A stretch of 64,000 bases of DNA from Oxyruncus cristatus (lineage: Eukaryota; Chordata; Aves; Passeriformes; Cotingidae): the NCBI GenBank assembly GCA_013399855.1, contig VXAY01005021.1:320222-384221 (forward strand), read 5' to 3'. Below, piece by piece: positions 42,801 to 56,200 of this stretch. The stretch's first letter is position 1. Each line of letters begins with the position of its first letter. A program made the translations under genes and the position numbers. Below the pieces are notes generated by a model that was not told the DNA's origin, did no database searches, and saw only the letters and a program-made list of their open reading frames with translations.

Positions 42801-44079
42801 ACACCATGGAGAAAAGCAAAAAACCAAACCTTCCATAAGTCTCAACTGATTTGAGAAACCAAGTAAAAGATTAATGACCTATTTTAAAAAAAATTATTTA
42901 AGGAAAGGAGAAATGGGAATCAAGAAACAACAACTGCAGAGTCTACAGGGTCAAACTCTCCGATACAAATCCACTGCCTAATGCAGTCTGTTACGTACAG
43001 TACAGAGGCATGTAGAAAGAAAATATGCTGTTTGCTTTCTTAAAATGTGTCCATGTTTTAAGATCCTAAACTGAACACAGTTTTGAAAGATGAAGATGCA
43101 GCAATTAATTGTTTTAAAAAGTGATGCCATGTTTTGTACTCAGTACCTCTCAGCTCTTACAGATCTGAGGACCCAGATCCCACTTCATGGTTCTCCTTCC
43201 ACATCAGTCACACCAGTCTGCAGCAGGCAGCAAAGCCTCAGCCCCAGCAGGCACATACAAACACATACCCACTCAGCTCAGCCAGTTCCTTTCCTAAAAT
43301 GTCTGTGAAGAAACACCATTAAATAAGGTGTTTTAAGATCTCCAGCTTGTTTTGGTATGAGCAGATGACCCAGCTGGGCACACGACAGCCCCGTTGGAAG
43401 CAGCACTATTGCCGTGAGGGCAACGCACATCAAACACACACAGCAGGAAGATGCTATGCCAAAACAAAAAACCTCATTCAAGATTGCATCTGCTGGCATA
43501 CATTTACATTCACTTGTCATGATACCCTAGTTTACCCCTGTATCAGGAAATCTGAAAGAAAGCCTGCTGAGGGGACAGGCGGGACCGGCAGCACGGGGCC
43601 AGCTCCTGTGCCTGTGGGGACCGATGCAAAAGGCTGAATGAATTCAGCAGTAACAGAACCATTTCTTTCCAAGGATTTCCCGTTTTCACCAAGCTGGAGG
43701 AACAACCCTACACAACTACCCATTTTTCAACTGGACATATTTCTCTGTCCTGTATGTCTCCCCACACCCTTGCTATAAACTGTATTACAATTATACAAAA
43801 AAATAAACCCAAATCATTTTTAGCTGATCTTTACCCCACACTTGGGGTATATTCAAAGGCCATTAAATTGGCTTGCCTCCAACCTTCACAGAGATCTTGT
43901 CAGGAGGATTCTGGTTTTAAAGACATATATATATATACATATTAATATGTACACTGACAAAGAAGCTGCTCTTTCAGTTAGAAAAGAAATTAAATTTCAT
44001 CACAGAATGAATCCTATAAAAAGATATGTAATAAAGTTGAAATACCCATAAAATAGCTATTACTAAAGCAAAGCTTTCG
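39870..44079 (-). other. HECA: Probable HECA 3'UTR, about 4.2 kb
   Basis: From the HECA stop at 44080 downward there is AT-rich sequence without frames until a consensus AATAAA on the minus strand at 39890-39895. HECA messages in other vertebrates have a long 3'UTR, which fits. The sequence on the sense strand includes two Pumilio-type TGTANATA motifs (39994-40001 and 43932-43939) and an AT dinucleotide run near 43925-43937. The extent is inferred; other hexamers could be used. Confidence 0.55.
39890..39895 (-). terminator. HECA: Candidate poly(A) signal AATAAA for HECA
   Basis: The plus strand shows TTTATT; on the minus strand it reads AATAAATACCAG, followed by T- and GT-rich sequence. Another TTTATT at 39776-39781 is an alternative. 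Confidence 0.5.
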
Positions 44080-44244
44080 TCAATAAGCCTCCAAAACTTT
44101 AAATGAAGAAAATGGCTTCACGAAGTGGTAGTCTAGATTTCCACAGTGAGGACACTGCTGGACATTGCTGTATTCAGAGAAATACTGCATGCCAATCCGT
44201 ACATCTATAACTGGCTTCCCACAGTGCTTACAGTTCAGTCGAGC
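44080..44244 (-). CDS. HECA: HECA terminal coding exon (54 residues and stop)
   Basis: The acceptor on the minus strand is TTTTTTACAG. It starts ARLNCKHCGKPVIDV and ends FKVLEAY then TGA. Two CxxC pairs (CKHCG, CPHCG) 32 residues apart look like a zinc ribbon; metal binding is inferred. Confidence 0.97.
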   Translation of the reverse strand, partial: ARLNCKHCGKPVIDVRIGMQYFSEYSNVQQCPHCGNLDYHFVKPFSSFKVLEAY

Positions 44245-47200
44245 CTGTAAAAAACAAACAAACAAAAAAACACTTCTGAAACAACCAAACTCACCTCTGG
44301 AAAAGAAAGGCGTCAGAGGCAGCCCCTTGCCCTCCCCAGCAGGAGAATGGGTCAGTCAGGAAACTGGCAGTAATGCAATCTGCTAGCAAGGACACTCCTC
44401 ACCTGGACTGTAATTCACAGGCATGCACCATATATTTCACATTAAATGTCACCACCAAATTCTGGAGTAGGTCATGTCCCACTCCGACTGACAGGAGGCA
44501 GAGAATCCCAAGGTTTATGTACACAAATGACTGTTTTGTTTTGCTTAATCTCTGAACCAATTCCTCAATCTCCAGCACAAGAAGTGCTGTCTCGATAAAT
44601 TATTAATGAAGCCCCAAAGCACAGAGGAATTTTATATTTGCGCCACGCAATTCAACCATTTCAGCTGACACTTGAACATCATCTGTCCATGAAACATATC
44701 AGCGTTTTAATCTTTTGGCTTAACAAATGTATAACTCGATCTACTCTGTCAGCACAACATAGTATTGTGTCACCTTAAGTAGGTATTTAAGCTTTTATAA
44801 TACTTAGCAGAACATACAAACTAAACATCACTTCAAGCACACAAGCTATTTTACAAAATCAACTGAGAAAGAAGCAACATTAACTGGGTGGACATGAGAA
44901 ATAATTAAAGGTCAAAGGTGAGGACAGACAGAGCTGTCAATATTCAGCTATTACAAAAAAAGTGAGTCTTTAGAAGGAATCTAGCTGAGAAACACAGCCC
45001 ATCTGATGTAAAGAAAGCAACAGGGAGCATGAAAGCTCGGCAGGCCTTTCAGAAGCAGCAGAAGGGATTTGAGATTGTAAAGGAGTTTAAGAGTAAAGGT
45101 GCCAAAAGAGCAGCAAGGGCCTGAGCTGTACTGTAGCTTAACCTCACAGCCCAATACGCTAATGAAAGCTTCAGCTCTTCACTGAAAAGAACAAAAAAGT
45201 ATTGTCTATGGCCATCTTGATTTAAGAGGTTTTCCTGGACAAGGAGAGGAGGAAATTAGTAAGGTACTATCCCTGTTGAGACCTAATCAACAGCTTCACA
45301 GCCATCTGCTCTGCTTGAAAAGCAGAAATTCTAAGAAATAAAATCTACTAGATTATGAATTTTTACTAATTTCTTAACCAAAGTGTTTTCTCCTTTGCTA
45401 CTGTCCAGCACATCAGCTAAGTGTTAGTAACCTGACAGTGGCTTTATCCTTCATGTAAATTTGTGGTGTAGAATTAAATATTTTGAAATAAGGCATGAAA
45501 TTGTTTAAAATAAAATCAGCAAGGCAATCTGGAGTTAAATCATATACCATATTTAAATGTCATTCCTCTGTATGCATGGAATCACCTGTAACAATCATGG
45601 TGAAACAATAACGTGTATTATCTGGCAATCACAGTCACTGCAGCTAATGATTTTATAATCAGTTCTGATACATGTACTGTCACACTGTCCATTTATCATG
45701 TAATTAAGGCTCTTGTATAATGAGCTCTTAATTCTTGTATTATACATTCTACAGAAGCAATTCAGATTTAAAGTTGCTACCTTTTACGAAGATAGCAAGT
45801 CAGCATCAGTGTTTTATCTTTAAAAGTCCCTACTTTTATAAGTTACATTTTCAAGAGACGCTAAATTTGGAGGTAATGTATCTGTCTGTAGTTATAATTG
45901 CTATCAACATCATCTCAACCGGCAGCAGAAACACCACTTGTCTTCCGAGCAACATATTTTTGTAAATATGTTAGATTTAAACTAAACCGACATTTTTCAT
46001 ATTGACAAAATGGTATTTTAGATTGTTCTTAAGTATGCACATCACCATGAAGTGAGTACAGTTTGAAAGCGTGCATCTCTGTGAGGCTCCTGTCCTAAAC
46101 TACCAACGCATCTGTGTCTGAGCATCTGGAGAGGACCACTGAGTTCATTCCCACACAAATGCTTTTTTCACAGCTGTCTACCTCTACCTGCACAGCAGAA
46201 GTGCTCTGTCCATCACAAAGACAATTCTCTTGAATGCTGACTAACCTGCTGTCTTGGTCACATGTCTACCCTGGAGTAGCCCCAGGCCTTGGATCTTCCT
46301 CACTCAAAGTATAGATTAGGTGAGCATTTAATAAAAACTAAGTTGCTTCAGGCTGTGGTGGATGAAGCACCGTCACCAGAGTCAGTCACAGCAAAGATTA
46401 AGGACAGCTGAGTAATCTCCAAGCACAAAGACACTTTGGACCTTTCTGTTCCCTTGGAGTTTTTTTGCTACAATTATGATAAAACATGATCTGTGAACTA
46501 AAAAGAACTGAAAGCCTGAAACATCTGCTGAAAATGTGGAATTGTATCTGATGCTAGTGATGCAGCATTGGATTTAATTTCAAATGCATTTAAGGGGGCT
46601 TTCTTCAAAACCATAAGTATTAACCATTGACCACTGCAATGCCTTTTCTCTAGCTATAAGCTGTTGTACCTCTTAAGACAAAGGGACAGAGACCCAGTCA
46701 GCTTTCTTGTATTCTACTCACAGGTACAGAGTGCAAAGAAGGATGGAAGGAGGGAAGGGAGAAGAGATACGCAAACTTTGACTTTACCATGAGCAGCAAT
46801 TTCACCTTGAGAGTCTTATTTACATATAGTACTAACCTGACAACAGGGAGATGCTGCCAGAATATCGTAGGTATACATAGTTCCCAGCTGATGCCAGCTT
46901 CCATCCCATCGGGACTTGCACTTGATGCAGATAATTTTGTGAACCCCTTCTAAGCAGTCTACACAAACAGCATAGAGGTGCATAAGCCTTCCTGTGGACA
47001 GGAAAGACACGTCTTCATGAGACAAATCAGAAGATTAAAACAGACATTTTCTGCAATCTGATCTTTAGTGATACAAATCACACCTTTTTTTTTTCTTTAT
47101 AAAGGATGAATGGTAAAAGTATAAAAAGCTTCTCTATGGGAAATACATAGGATTTGACTGAAGCTATTTTCCAGGGATGCAGAACTCAGGAGTTAGTCAT

Positions 47201-50200
47201 CACCCTGCCCACTCTCCCTTCCATCATTTGCTGGTAGAACTTAGCAAAATATTTTATAAAAGGAGTTGCTAAACCTCCAAGAACATATGCCACGTTAAGC
47301 TGTAAGATCAGCTGCTGTGTTTCCAAAACCAGGATTTTGCCCTAGCTTCGTCCCCACCTGACAGAAGAAGTGAAGTGCTGAAACTGCGTAGCAAACTTGG
47401 TACAGATTCATTTAACAACTTGCCAGAATCTTCCAGCAAAGAGGGAACTAAGGATCTAATAATCCCCATAGAAAAAGCAACAGTTAGAAGAGCAATTTTT
47501 TTCTCCATGTATTTTCTTCTGACTGTTAAGACTATTTAAAAACATTACATATTACACATACAGAGTTTAACATGTCATTCAGAATTATGAGGATATTGAG
47601 CCCTATCATGACTTTAGGCTCTGTATGCACAATGACTTTCAAAGCCTGAGTTTTATTTATTGTCAAAAAAATCAAGTGTCTCAGATTTGGAAATCAAATA
47701 TTTTCACTAAATACATGTGATTAAACTCACCAATGCAAAATCTGAGATCAAATTTCAGAAAAACCATAAAAAACCCTACACAAATTACAAAGATCTAGCA
47801 CACAGATTATGCCTGATTTGTAATGACTAAATTGATTTGTAGTTTAGTAGTTGGCTATTAGAAGTGGGCTGACACAGAGTACTAATTCTGTAACATACCA
47901 TATTTTGCACTGCTACAAAATACAAAGCTAAGCAGTAGTGCAGTTACAGATCAGCAACATACCAGGACTGCGTATAGTATGTGTCCGTTTTGGATTGCAA
48001 TTTGTGCTCTTTAGCATCACAAACTGTAATTTAACGGACACATATCTTGTATCTCTTCTAGAAGATACATGGGAACAAAATATTAATAATTTATGATTAG
48101 TCTATATCAGACACTTCTGAAATTAATAGTTTGGGGTTTAATTTGTTTTGGTTTTTTAAGCCAACTATTTTAGAAAAGCAAGACGAAAAAATAGACTCTT
48201 CTTAAAATATATATACTGAGTAAACACGGTAGTATGAGCTGGTAAAAATTGAGTTATTACACAGTGGCATGTTTGGCTCCAGAAAACATGATGCAATGAG
48301 ACTAAAGGCAAATACAATAAACTCTGTTCCCAAAGCGATCACCTGAGATTGGTGATGTTCAAATAATTCCACACACAGAAGCTGGGTTGTGACGGAAGAT
48401 ACACAACTTTCCCCATCAGAGGCTCTGCACTGTTTTTGCACATTAAGATACTACATTCCCCTACCACTTAATTTTCAGGATCCTTGTTGTAAAGGAATAA
48501 GGCACCTGATATCTTAAACACACCTGAAATAAAAGATGTAATTTTCTCTACTTCAAAGAAAATAACAGTCTGGAACAGCACCTTACAGCTTAAAAAATTC
48601 ATTTCAAAGAGTACTTCTGATAATAAACCATTTTACCCAGGACAAGGAGGTAAAAATTTTAACAATTAATTATTCACAGCAGCTTGTCTGAGCAGGTTTT
48701 TCAGATACGTATCCAGATGTATCATCCACCGGTTAAGAAGCAATTAATTACAAAAAGTAAAATTTCACAGAGTTTCATTCTTAGTGGCAAACACTAACAA
48801 ACAATGACTTTCACTATTACTAAAACAGATATTAGTACTGATAAAATGACAAGCACCTTGTGCTTGACTCCCCACCAAAGGAAACAAGTATTGCTATCTC
48901 ACATACGTATATTCTGTTTATCCTGGAACTTGTTCAGCTTGTATATTTGCCTATTGTTTTTCCTCCTTGAAGTACATTAGGCAAGACAGAAACAATAATG
49001 CCAGCATGAATACAGTTTAGTGATTTAGTGCACAGTGATTTAAGGAAAGGAAAAAAATAAAATACAAAGTACGTTGAGCAAAGGAATGTTACATAACACA
49101 TATGACCGTGCACGGGATATAAAAAATTTTATTGAAAGGTAAGAAACTTTAATGTTAAAATATCTCCTGTTAATCACTTACCAACACACTTTTCAACATG
49201 TAATTCTATGCTTTTAAACTCCAAACTATGAATACTCTCTCTTATTTTAGCCATGCTGGCTGCCAGCAGGCTGCAGGGCAGGCATGTCTAGCTGTGTACC
49301 ACCCTGATCACTTAGTCTGGGCCACAGCCTTCAGGAAGAGCTGAAGCTCATGCTGGCCCACATTCATTTGTTTCTCTAGAAGGAGAAAAAAAACACATGC
49401 CTTGGTCTCATCTCAGAGCTGGGACACGATCAGGACACAGTTCAAACTAGTGGGAGTTTGGAAATAAGTCTAAAACCCTCACTACCACACTGCTGCTTCA
49501 ACCCACCATATTAACAGCTTACCTGTACTATGTCCAACCTCTCCAGGCCAGTGTTAACATGGGCCAGACTATAGTCTTTTCCATATTAAAAAAATAATAG
49601 TTTGGTATAAAACAAAACTCTGGTCTGAAAGCAGATGAGAGGCACCTCACCCTCATCAGTGGTACAAATACAACTTTCACCCATGCTACAGCACTGCATT
49701 CTTAAATTCAAAAGGTTGATGTGTATCTTGGAGTAAAGTTCACAACAGATAAAGGAGCATGCAGAACAGATTGGCTGGAAAACATTCCCATGGTCTACCT
49801 AGAAATCAGATAAGAAATCTTTTAGTTGTAAACACAAACACAAGGCATGGACGTTCCTACAGAGTATTTGTTTTTTGTAATTCCTTCTACGTGTTTCAAT
49901 TTTATCCACGTGAGCACTTTGAACGTTACTTTAGGCTTTACTGAGCTCCTTAAAAACGCAGAATTGGGATGAAAATCTGTAATGGAGGGGGACAGGGCAC
50001 AGAAGGCAGTTCCATCATTTAATGAAACCTAGCATGAGTGACATACAACCTCTACCTTGAAGGTGACAGGGAACATCATATTCAATCTCATCATGTCTTG
50101 ATGGGCTAAGGAATAGGGTCCCATCCACCAGCGGAAACTGTTCAAACACTGGCAGCGCCCTATGGCATAGAGCACAGTTTACAACGTTCCTGTGGCTGGC

Positions 50201-51096
50201 ACTGAGAGCAGCAAGGATGAACTTCCGAAGGTCTTCCCCTTGGCCCACCTGGGCATCATCTTCCATCCGCACATGGAAAGTATTCAATTTATGCCTGGGG
50301 ATGTGAGTGAGCAGCTCAGATAGATCGAGCCTTCTCAAAAACTGCACAGGGGCATCGAAGTGTCCTGACCTATGTGCTTGCAAGCCAGCTGCCCCATAAT
50401 CAAAATGTGCATTCCTGAACATGCCCCCACCAGCCATGTTCTTCTTATGGGGTTCCAAGTGAATGGCGTTCTTCAAAAACTCTCCCAAGTATCGCGAGGA
50501 ACGAGGCCCACTGAAGTGTGTGGGGGCAAGAATAGAGTAGCCAGTGGGCGGGGACTGGCCAGGAGAGACACAAGGTGAACGAACGGCGTAGCTGCCACCC
50601 ATCACACCCTTCTCTTGGGAGTTCTGCCTGTCCATTGAGTGCCTTCGCTGGAGGTCGTTACTCAAGCCTTTCTGGGGCTTGTTGGCCGGCCTGCCCTTTT
50701 TGGCCTCCTCTGCTGACTCTGCCACGGACCTTCCCGTACTCTTCTCCAACACTGATTTCTTCTTCTTATCATCCTGCATTCGCTTCACCTGGTACCAGTC
50801 AGTGTCCTTCTTTAAATGACCCTGCCCGCACCGACAGGAGCAAAAGCGAAAAGCCAGGTCATATCCCTTCTTGGTCCACATGTTTTGGCGACACTGCTTT
50901 TCGTTCCAGCTCCTGGCTCTGCCAATGCAATTGAACTGGACGAGGATGCTGCTCTCCCACTCGTAGAAGCACTGAAGGTGCATCCAAGTGCTGTATGGAC
51001 AATGCTCGTTGTTGCATATAACCTTCTGGTAGTCATCCTTCTCCAAGTCCACCGGCCTTCCAAAGCTACAGATCAGTGGAGTAGCACAAGGAGCTT
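44080..51096 (-). CDS. HECA: HECA (headcase homologue), three coding exons, exon 1 outside window
   Basis: HECA is the vertebrate homologue of Drosophila headcase, a cytoplasmic cysteine-rich protein that restrains proliferation and affects differentiation; the fly protein acts with Unkempt and is connected to TORC1 signalling. Three minus-strand exons join in frame: 51096-50056, 46991-46837 and 44244-44080. They give 452 residues plus a codon completed from exon 1. The human protein has 543 residues, so about 90 N-terminal residues are missing, which matches a GC-rich, Ala/Gly-rich first exon. Cys-pair motifs occur throughout: FCSCRCGQGH, CALCHRALP, CVDCLEGVHKIICIKC, CKHCG and CPHCG. The protein wording is nearly identical to human across the C-terminal half. 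Confidence 0.97.
44245..46836 (-). other. HECA: HECA intron between the last two exons
   Basis: Unique AT-rich intron, no repeat family or RNA gene recognised. Confidence 0.85.
46837..46991 (-). CDS. HECA: HECA middle coding exon (155 nt)
   Basis: The acceptor on the minus strand is CCTGTCCACAG and the donor is GTTAGT. Two bases complete a glycine codon begun in the previous exon; then RLMHLYAVCVDCLEGVHKII, and it ends ILAASPCCQ at a codon boundary. It carries a C-x2-C and C-x2-C pair likely to bind zinc. Confidence 0.97.
46992..50055 (-). other. HECA: HECA intron, about 3.1 kb
   Basis: Unique AT-rich intron, no recognisable repeat, RNA gene or exon. Confidence 0.85.
50056..51096 (-). CDS. 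HECA: HECA large coding exon (1041 nt)
   Basis: The acceptor on the minus strand is TACCTTCCACAG and the donor GTAGAG follows CAAG. The first two bases finish a codon from exon 1; then APCATPLICSFGRPVDLEKD. It holds the headcase N-terminal domain with its Cys-rich part (CNNEHCPYSTWMHLQCFYEW, FCSCRCGQGHLKKDTDW), a basic and Ser/Pro-rich linker with low conservation (about residues 100-180 of this exon), and the conserved block beginning FLRRLDLSELLTHIP. The internal ATG at 51050-51052 is not the start: homologous sequence extends upstream to the splice site. Confidence 0.97.
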
Positions 51097-51784
51097 CTGT
51101 GGAAGGTAAAACAGATACATTAATAACTTAATGGTCTATTTATTGAAATACTTTTTTAAACACCATGACAAATACACAAGCTCTTATGGCCTGTATTACT
51201 GAGGGGCCACAAGCACTACCTCTGAGTCAGTGCAAAAAGCAGTATTTGTCAAAAAGAGTGAAGCATGTGAAAGGAGATATGGAAATGCAGGAATAAAGAA
51301 ACGAAACGACATCATAGTGTGTTTAGTATTCAAAACCAAAGCACCTCACAATCATTAGCCCTCCTCAAGCGTTTGCAGATAACGTTTCAAGACCTTAAGA
51401 AGTAAGTAGAAAGCTTTGTGAATGTTTCTGGAGGGTTGCTTTGAAGCCTGAGAGGCCACATGGAGAGAACACGGTTTGAAAAACAAGTAAGTAATACAGC
51501 CCAGCTTCACAATCACAGGGAGAGGCAGGAATTGATCTTTTCTTTGGGACTGAGCAAGAGACAACAGCCAGGGAGAGAAGGAACCAGACTGCTTTGAAAA
51601 GCAAGACAAACAGCTTATATTTCCATACAGAAAGGAGGACCTTCTTTACACTGCTTAGGCAAATACAGACTATGTCATCACCACGGACCTCCTGGATAGC
51701 TAAATTACACAAACAAACACATCTGCAGCACAGACAGGTTAAAAAACCCAAATGCTACACGGTCTCTTATCAAAGTAGCAGCTT

Positions 51785-53258
51785 TTGCTATACCATCGAG
51801 CAAACAACAGTTTACTTCAATCACCTCCTGGCAACAATATCAGTTTTTACACAAAAAATGTTCTACAAAAATATTTTCTGTATTTACTGACTCATGACGT
51901 TTTCTGGTCCTTCACCAAAGCACCTGGGACTACATATGACTCCCATTGCTGGTTGCTCTGTTGCAGCTGGGAGGCACAAAAGGGGCTGGAAATTTTCTAC
52001 TGGAGTTTCTGTGTGAACTTTTTAGATGCTTACTCAAGTATTACAAATATTTCTTCTCTGTATTTCTGTCTAACTAATTCCTCCACTTGTAATGATCACC
52101 TTCTTATGAATCCCATAGTAAAACAAGCTTTAGCAAACATTCATGACTTGCCTTCTGATTTCTTCCTAGAAATGTATGATTTATTACAATTTACTAAAAA
52201 AACTTTAGATCCATACTTGGGAAAAGGAATCTCATACCTTACACGTGGTTATTACAAGTAACTTTGCTGACCTGATTCAGGATTTCTTAGCACAACTACT
52301 GCATTAGGAAAAGCCGCTACTGCTGTCCAAAATTTAGCTCCTAAAGGCACCCTTGAACCACCTCCAGAAGCTGATTTCAGAGAGGATGGGGAGATGTAGA
52401 TAAATAATTTGAGACCATACAGGGAGTCATAACGGAGTGGAATCCATCATATCCGACTGTGGCATAAACTGGTATTCATTTATCCTTTTATAATACTCTA
52501 CAATAGCAAACTTTAAATAAGGCACAAAGGCTATTGTGGTAGCATATAAATCGTTTGATCTGGGGAGAATCAAATGTGACAGAATATATTGCCAGATTGC
52601 AAACGTGGTTTCTGATGCCTGCAGCCTACAGAGGCAAAGATGCCCCAACCATTAAAGTAATCACTAAACCAATTCAGGGTAGCACCGCACAGCTTAACAA
52701 ATTCTTTGGCAGTTGGAGGAAATGCTGGATTGAGAGGCAGAAAGAAAATACTGATCCAACAGGGCTGTCAGGCTGCCTTTTAACCTCTGTATGGCTGCAT
52801 TCAAATACTGGTAGACTCCTTCAGGGTATTCCGTGCTCAAGTGCTGCCTCATCCCATGTACACAACAATGTACAGCTCCCTGTCATTCCCCAGTCTCAGC
52901 CAGAGTTCCAAGATCTACAGCAGAGGTACAGAGAGCCTTGTTGAGAGAGATTGTAATGATCCATGGTTTTTTTCCTTAGGACTTTAAATTTCTATCTGAT
53001 AAGCAGGGGAAAAACCACCACTTGGTTGCACTGTTTTTAATCCCATTCTTATCACTGCTAGCACAAATAGTACAATGTAAGTTGCAGCAGAATAATAGGT
53101 TTTACGCTGCTACGTTTACTTTTACTCAGACTAGACTCTTAGGAACAGACACACTACCCATCATCACCTGTCCTCCAGCAGCAATACACAAACCTGATGT
53201 TTTACAAGGGATCTTTGCCACACTAGTTGTTTTGCTCCTTCCCAATGGGTTTTTGTAA
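51785..53258 (+). pseudogene. Broken protein-like region, possible old viral insertion (parvovirus-like?)
   Basis: Four protein-like segments follow one another on the plus strand but in different frames: up to 52261, 52271-52396, 52555-52944 and 53022-53258. They are separated by stops and frameshifts. The peptides look like real protein rather than translated intron: non-repetitive, with mixed composition, for example NIHDLPSDFFLEMYDLLQFT, ALGKAATAVQNLAPKG and EYIARLQTWFLMPAAYRG. No reverse transcriptase, integrase, LTR or poly(A) tail is near. The layout recalls a decayed single-stranded DNA virus structural region such as a parvovirus capsid gene, but I see no diagnostic motif (no phospholipase or helicase motif). 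A processed host pseudogene or chance is possible. The left boundary may begin nearer 51896. Confidence 0.3.
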
Positions 53259-56200
53259 AATGCTATAAAACAAACAAAATCTTCAAGGTTACATTCAGTA
53301 AAGTCAAGATTACTCCATCTCTTAAGACTTATTTACACAGAAGAAACAGGCACAAATAGCACAAAAAAACCCTCTCCTGAGCCACTCCCTGGAAGATGCC
53401 ACATGCTTCACCTCATTTCTTGGCCTCCGTTTCTAATGCCAGAAGTGGACCAGTCGCACTGAGAATTTTCTGCAACACTTTTCCTTCAATGACGCCTATA
53501 AACTGCAAGCAAAGCACATTGCCAGAAACTGTCTTTTAAAGCAGAAAAAGCCTACTTCATTTCAAAATATGGATTTGTTCAGTCATTAAAAACAAATTAC
53601 CAAATTGGAGAGAACATAGATAAGAGAGGCTTTCCCTAGGGACTTTTCAGAGGTTCCTTCTATATCCGAGGTACCAACATGAACAATTCTCACGTATTTC
53701 CTGTATTCATCTATTTTGATACATGTTCCTTTCCACCACCACAAGGAGCCAGGAAAGGAAGAACATGCCAAAAATCCACTTGTGCTCTGCCTGTGTTTCG
53801 GAAAGTAAATGTTCTAACAGTTGCAGGTATAACTATGGGTGACAGCTGAGAAAGTTACTATACAGAGAAGTCTAGAATTGAATAAGGACCCTACACTTGG
53901 TCATTCATACTGGCATAGTTAACTGACTATAAAAAGTGTTTTCTTGATTAGCCTGTGAACATATTTTTTGTTTTGTACACAAAAACATATGATCTCTAGC
54001 CCCCTGAGAAGTTTATAGACTGTTCATTATGTGGCAAAAAAATGAAATTAATAAGGGACTAAAGTACAAAAACAACTACCACAGCCCATGACTTCCACAG
54101 AACATGTTCACAATTATTCATTATGATCATGTACTGGGTGTCTAGAGGCTAATGTAAAGGAAACTTTCAACAGATTTTTTTTTTCCCCTTTTCCTAGTTG
54201 GTCAATGGAAGTATACTGTGGAATGAGATCTTTTCCAGCTTCTCCCTGAGAACTTACAGATGTCAGATTACCTGAGGAACTTCCCATACAGCATAACTAT
54301 AAGCAAAAAAAAAGCTTCAAGTTTTGGACAGCGATGTCTTCAACATTTAAGTTAACTAGATGATTACAAAGTCTTCAGACATTCCCTCATCTGATCTTCT
54401 GTTTACTCAGTGTGAATCGGCTAGTCACATAATCACCATAGCAAAAGCAGGTCTAGAGCAGTTGGAAGAAAGCAAAAGAATGAAAAAGCCTTCCCCCTTG
54501 CAAAAGACACCAGTGAATTGTGAAACGGTGGCACTGAGATCACTTTGAAAAACATCATTGCTAAGAGAAGCTGGTCTCTACTCAGCTCTTCTGGGCACTC
54601 CCCTGACACTTCACTCCTGTCACTTTAGCAGCATCATGCTGCCATGCTCCACAGCATGGTTTGAGCCATGCTAGTCAAAGCACCTGCTTTCACTGATACA
54701 GATTTGCTGTTATGAAGTCTGCTGGTTTGCAGGCGGCCTCGATTAAACTGCTGCAGTATTTCCACGAGAGAAACTGAAGAGCCCAGAATGGCTAATTAAA
54801 ATTGTCTCAGTAGAAAGTTCTACCACTTCTGTAGTATCCCCATATTTAAGAAAGCAGAAAACTCGTCTACCTGAAAAGCATACAGAAGCCTCAAGCCAAC
54901 ATTTGATTCTGCCTAACATTTCAATTTCCAGCAGGTCTATCTGTACAAAACAGACTGTACAGGACTGAACATCCCTTGCAGACTTCTATCCATCTATGTC
55001 TCCTGCCAAACATAACCATGCCACATGTTCCTGCATAAAGAAGAAGTGAGAAACAGAAAACAGCTATTTTCGTGCAACTGTCCCAGTTCACAGCAACAGA
55101 TCTGACTTAGGAGCAAAACAGACAGCATTCAGATCAGTATGGGAGCCACTTCTTAGCAAATGTGAAGACCTCTTCCCATCAATTCACATCCTCAAAAGTG
55201 GTCTGGCTTATTTAATCACCATTTTATAGACGAGACAGAGCGCTCACTACAGTACTACAAAACTTCCAAAATTCTTGTTATCAAGCCCTTGTACTTGCCA
55301 TAACTAAAAATGTAGTTTGAGATATTATTCAAAAAGTCAGTCATCATTGTTTTAATATTTTGTGATAGTGGTGCAATGACTATTGTCAAGAGAGATGATA
55401 ATGGAGAGCAAATAGAAATTCACAAGGCCAAACTGCCCATCCACACCTGCAGCCCCCCAAGCTGGTTTGTCACCTAAATATAATTCGCTTCCAAGTAGCA
55501 GCTCAACAGGTTTCTGGTTTCCAAAGTTATGAAACTGAACTTCAGGGAAAATGCAAGATTACCTGGTATGAGAGTAGTATCCATTATTTCAGCTGCCCCT
55601 CCAAAAAGAATGCCAAAATAATGATACAAGAACTTCTATTTAATGCTCAGTTTCAAGATGCATTTCACAGCCTAAGAGAACAAAACAAGACAGTGCACAA
55701 TTTTGTACAGTGGAACAGCTTCAATGTAGGCTGTCAAGTTGCAACTACAGGCGCATGCTGCTTCTTTCAAGAAGTAATGTTTCCACATAAAAAAAATAAA
55801 GGTTTTCTCATATTCCTCTGTAGTGATTTGGAACAGTAATTCTGAAAATAGTTGCAAGGAGCAATACATAAATTTCTTCAGAAACAGATGTAACATACAA
55901 TATTCCACACAAACATACATTTGAGCAAACATAGCTCATTGTTTCAACAAGGTTGTGTTTTATGTTTGACAGAGCTACCAAAAAATTACTTTTCTTTCAA
56001 AAATGAGGACATGACAGAAGACTGCAAGGAAGCTGGATTGCGTTGTTTGGCTTTTTCTCAGCTTTTCTGTTCAGGTTTATAAACATCAGTAAAAGCCAGG
56101 AACAGAAACAGACATCTGAGATAAACCTCTTTCAACAAAAAAAAAGCCCACATGAACTGGTTTCTACCTTTTAATAAAAAAGAGAGGGGGTATTTGAAGA

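Noticed and set aside
51050..51052. ATG as HECA start codon
   Set aside because: Homologous residues (APCATPLICSFGRPV) continue upstream to a good splice acceptor; the real start is in exon 1.
50372..51109. Several plus-strand frames opposite the HECA large exon
   Set aside because: They are antisense shadows of a conserved GC-rich exon.
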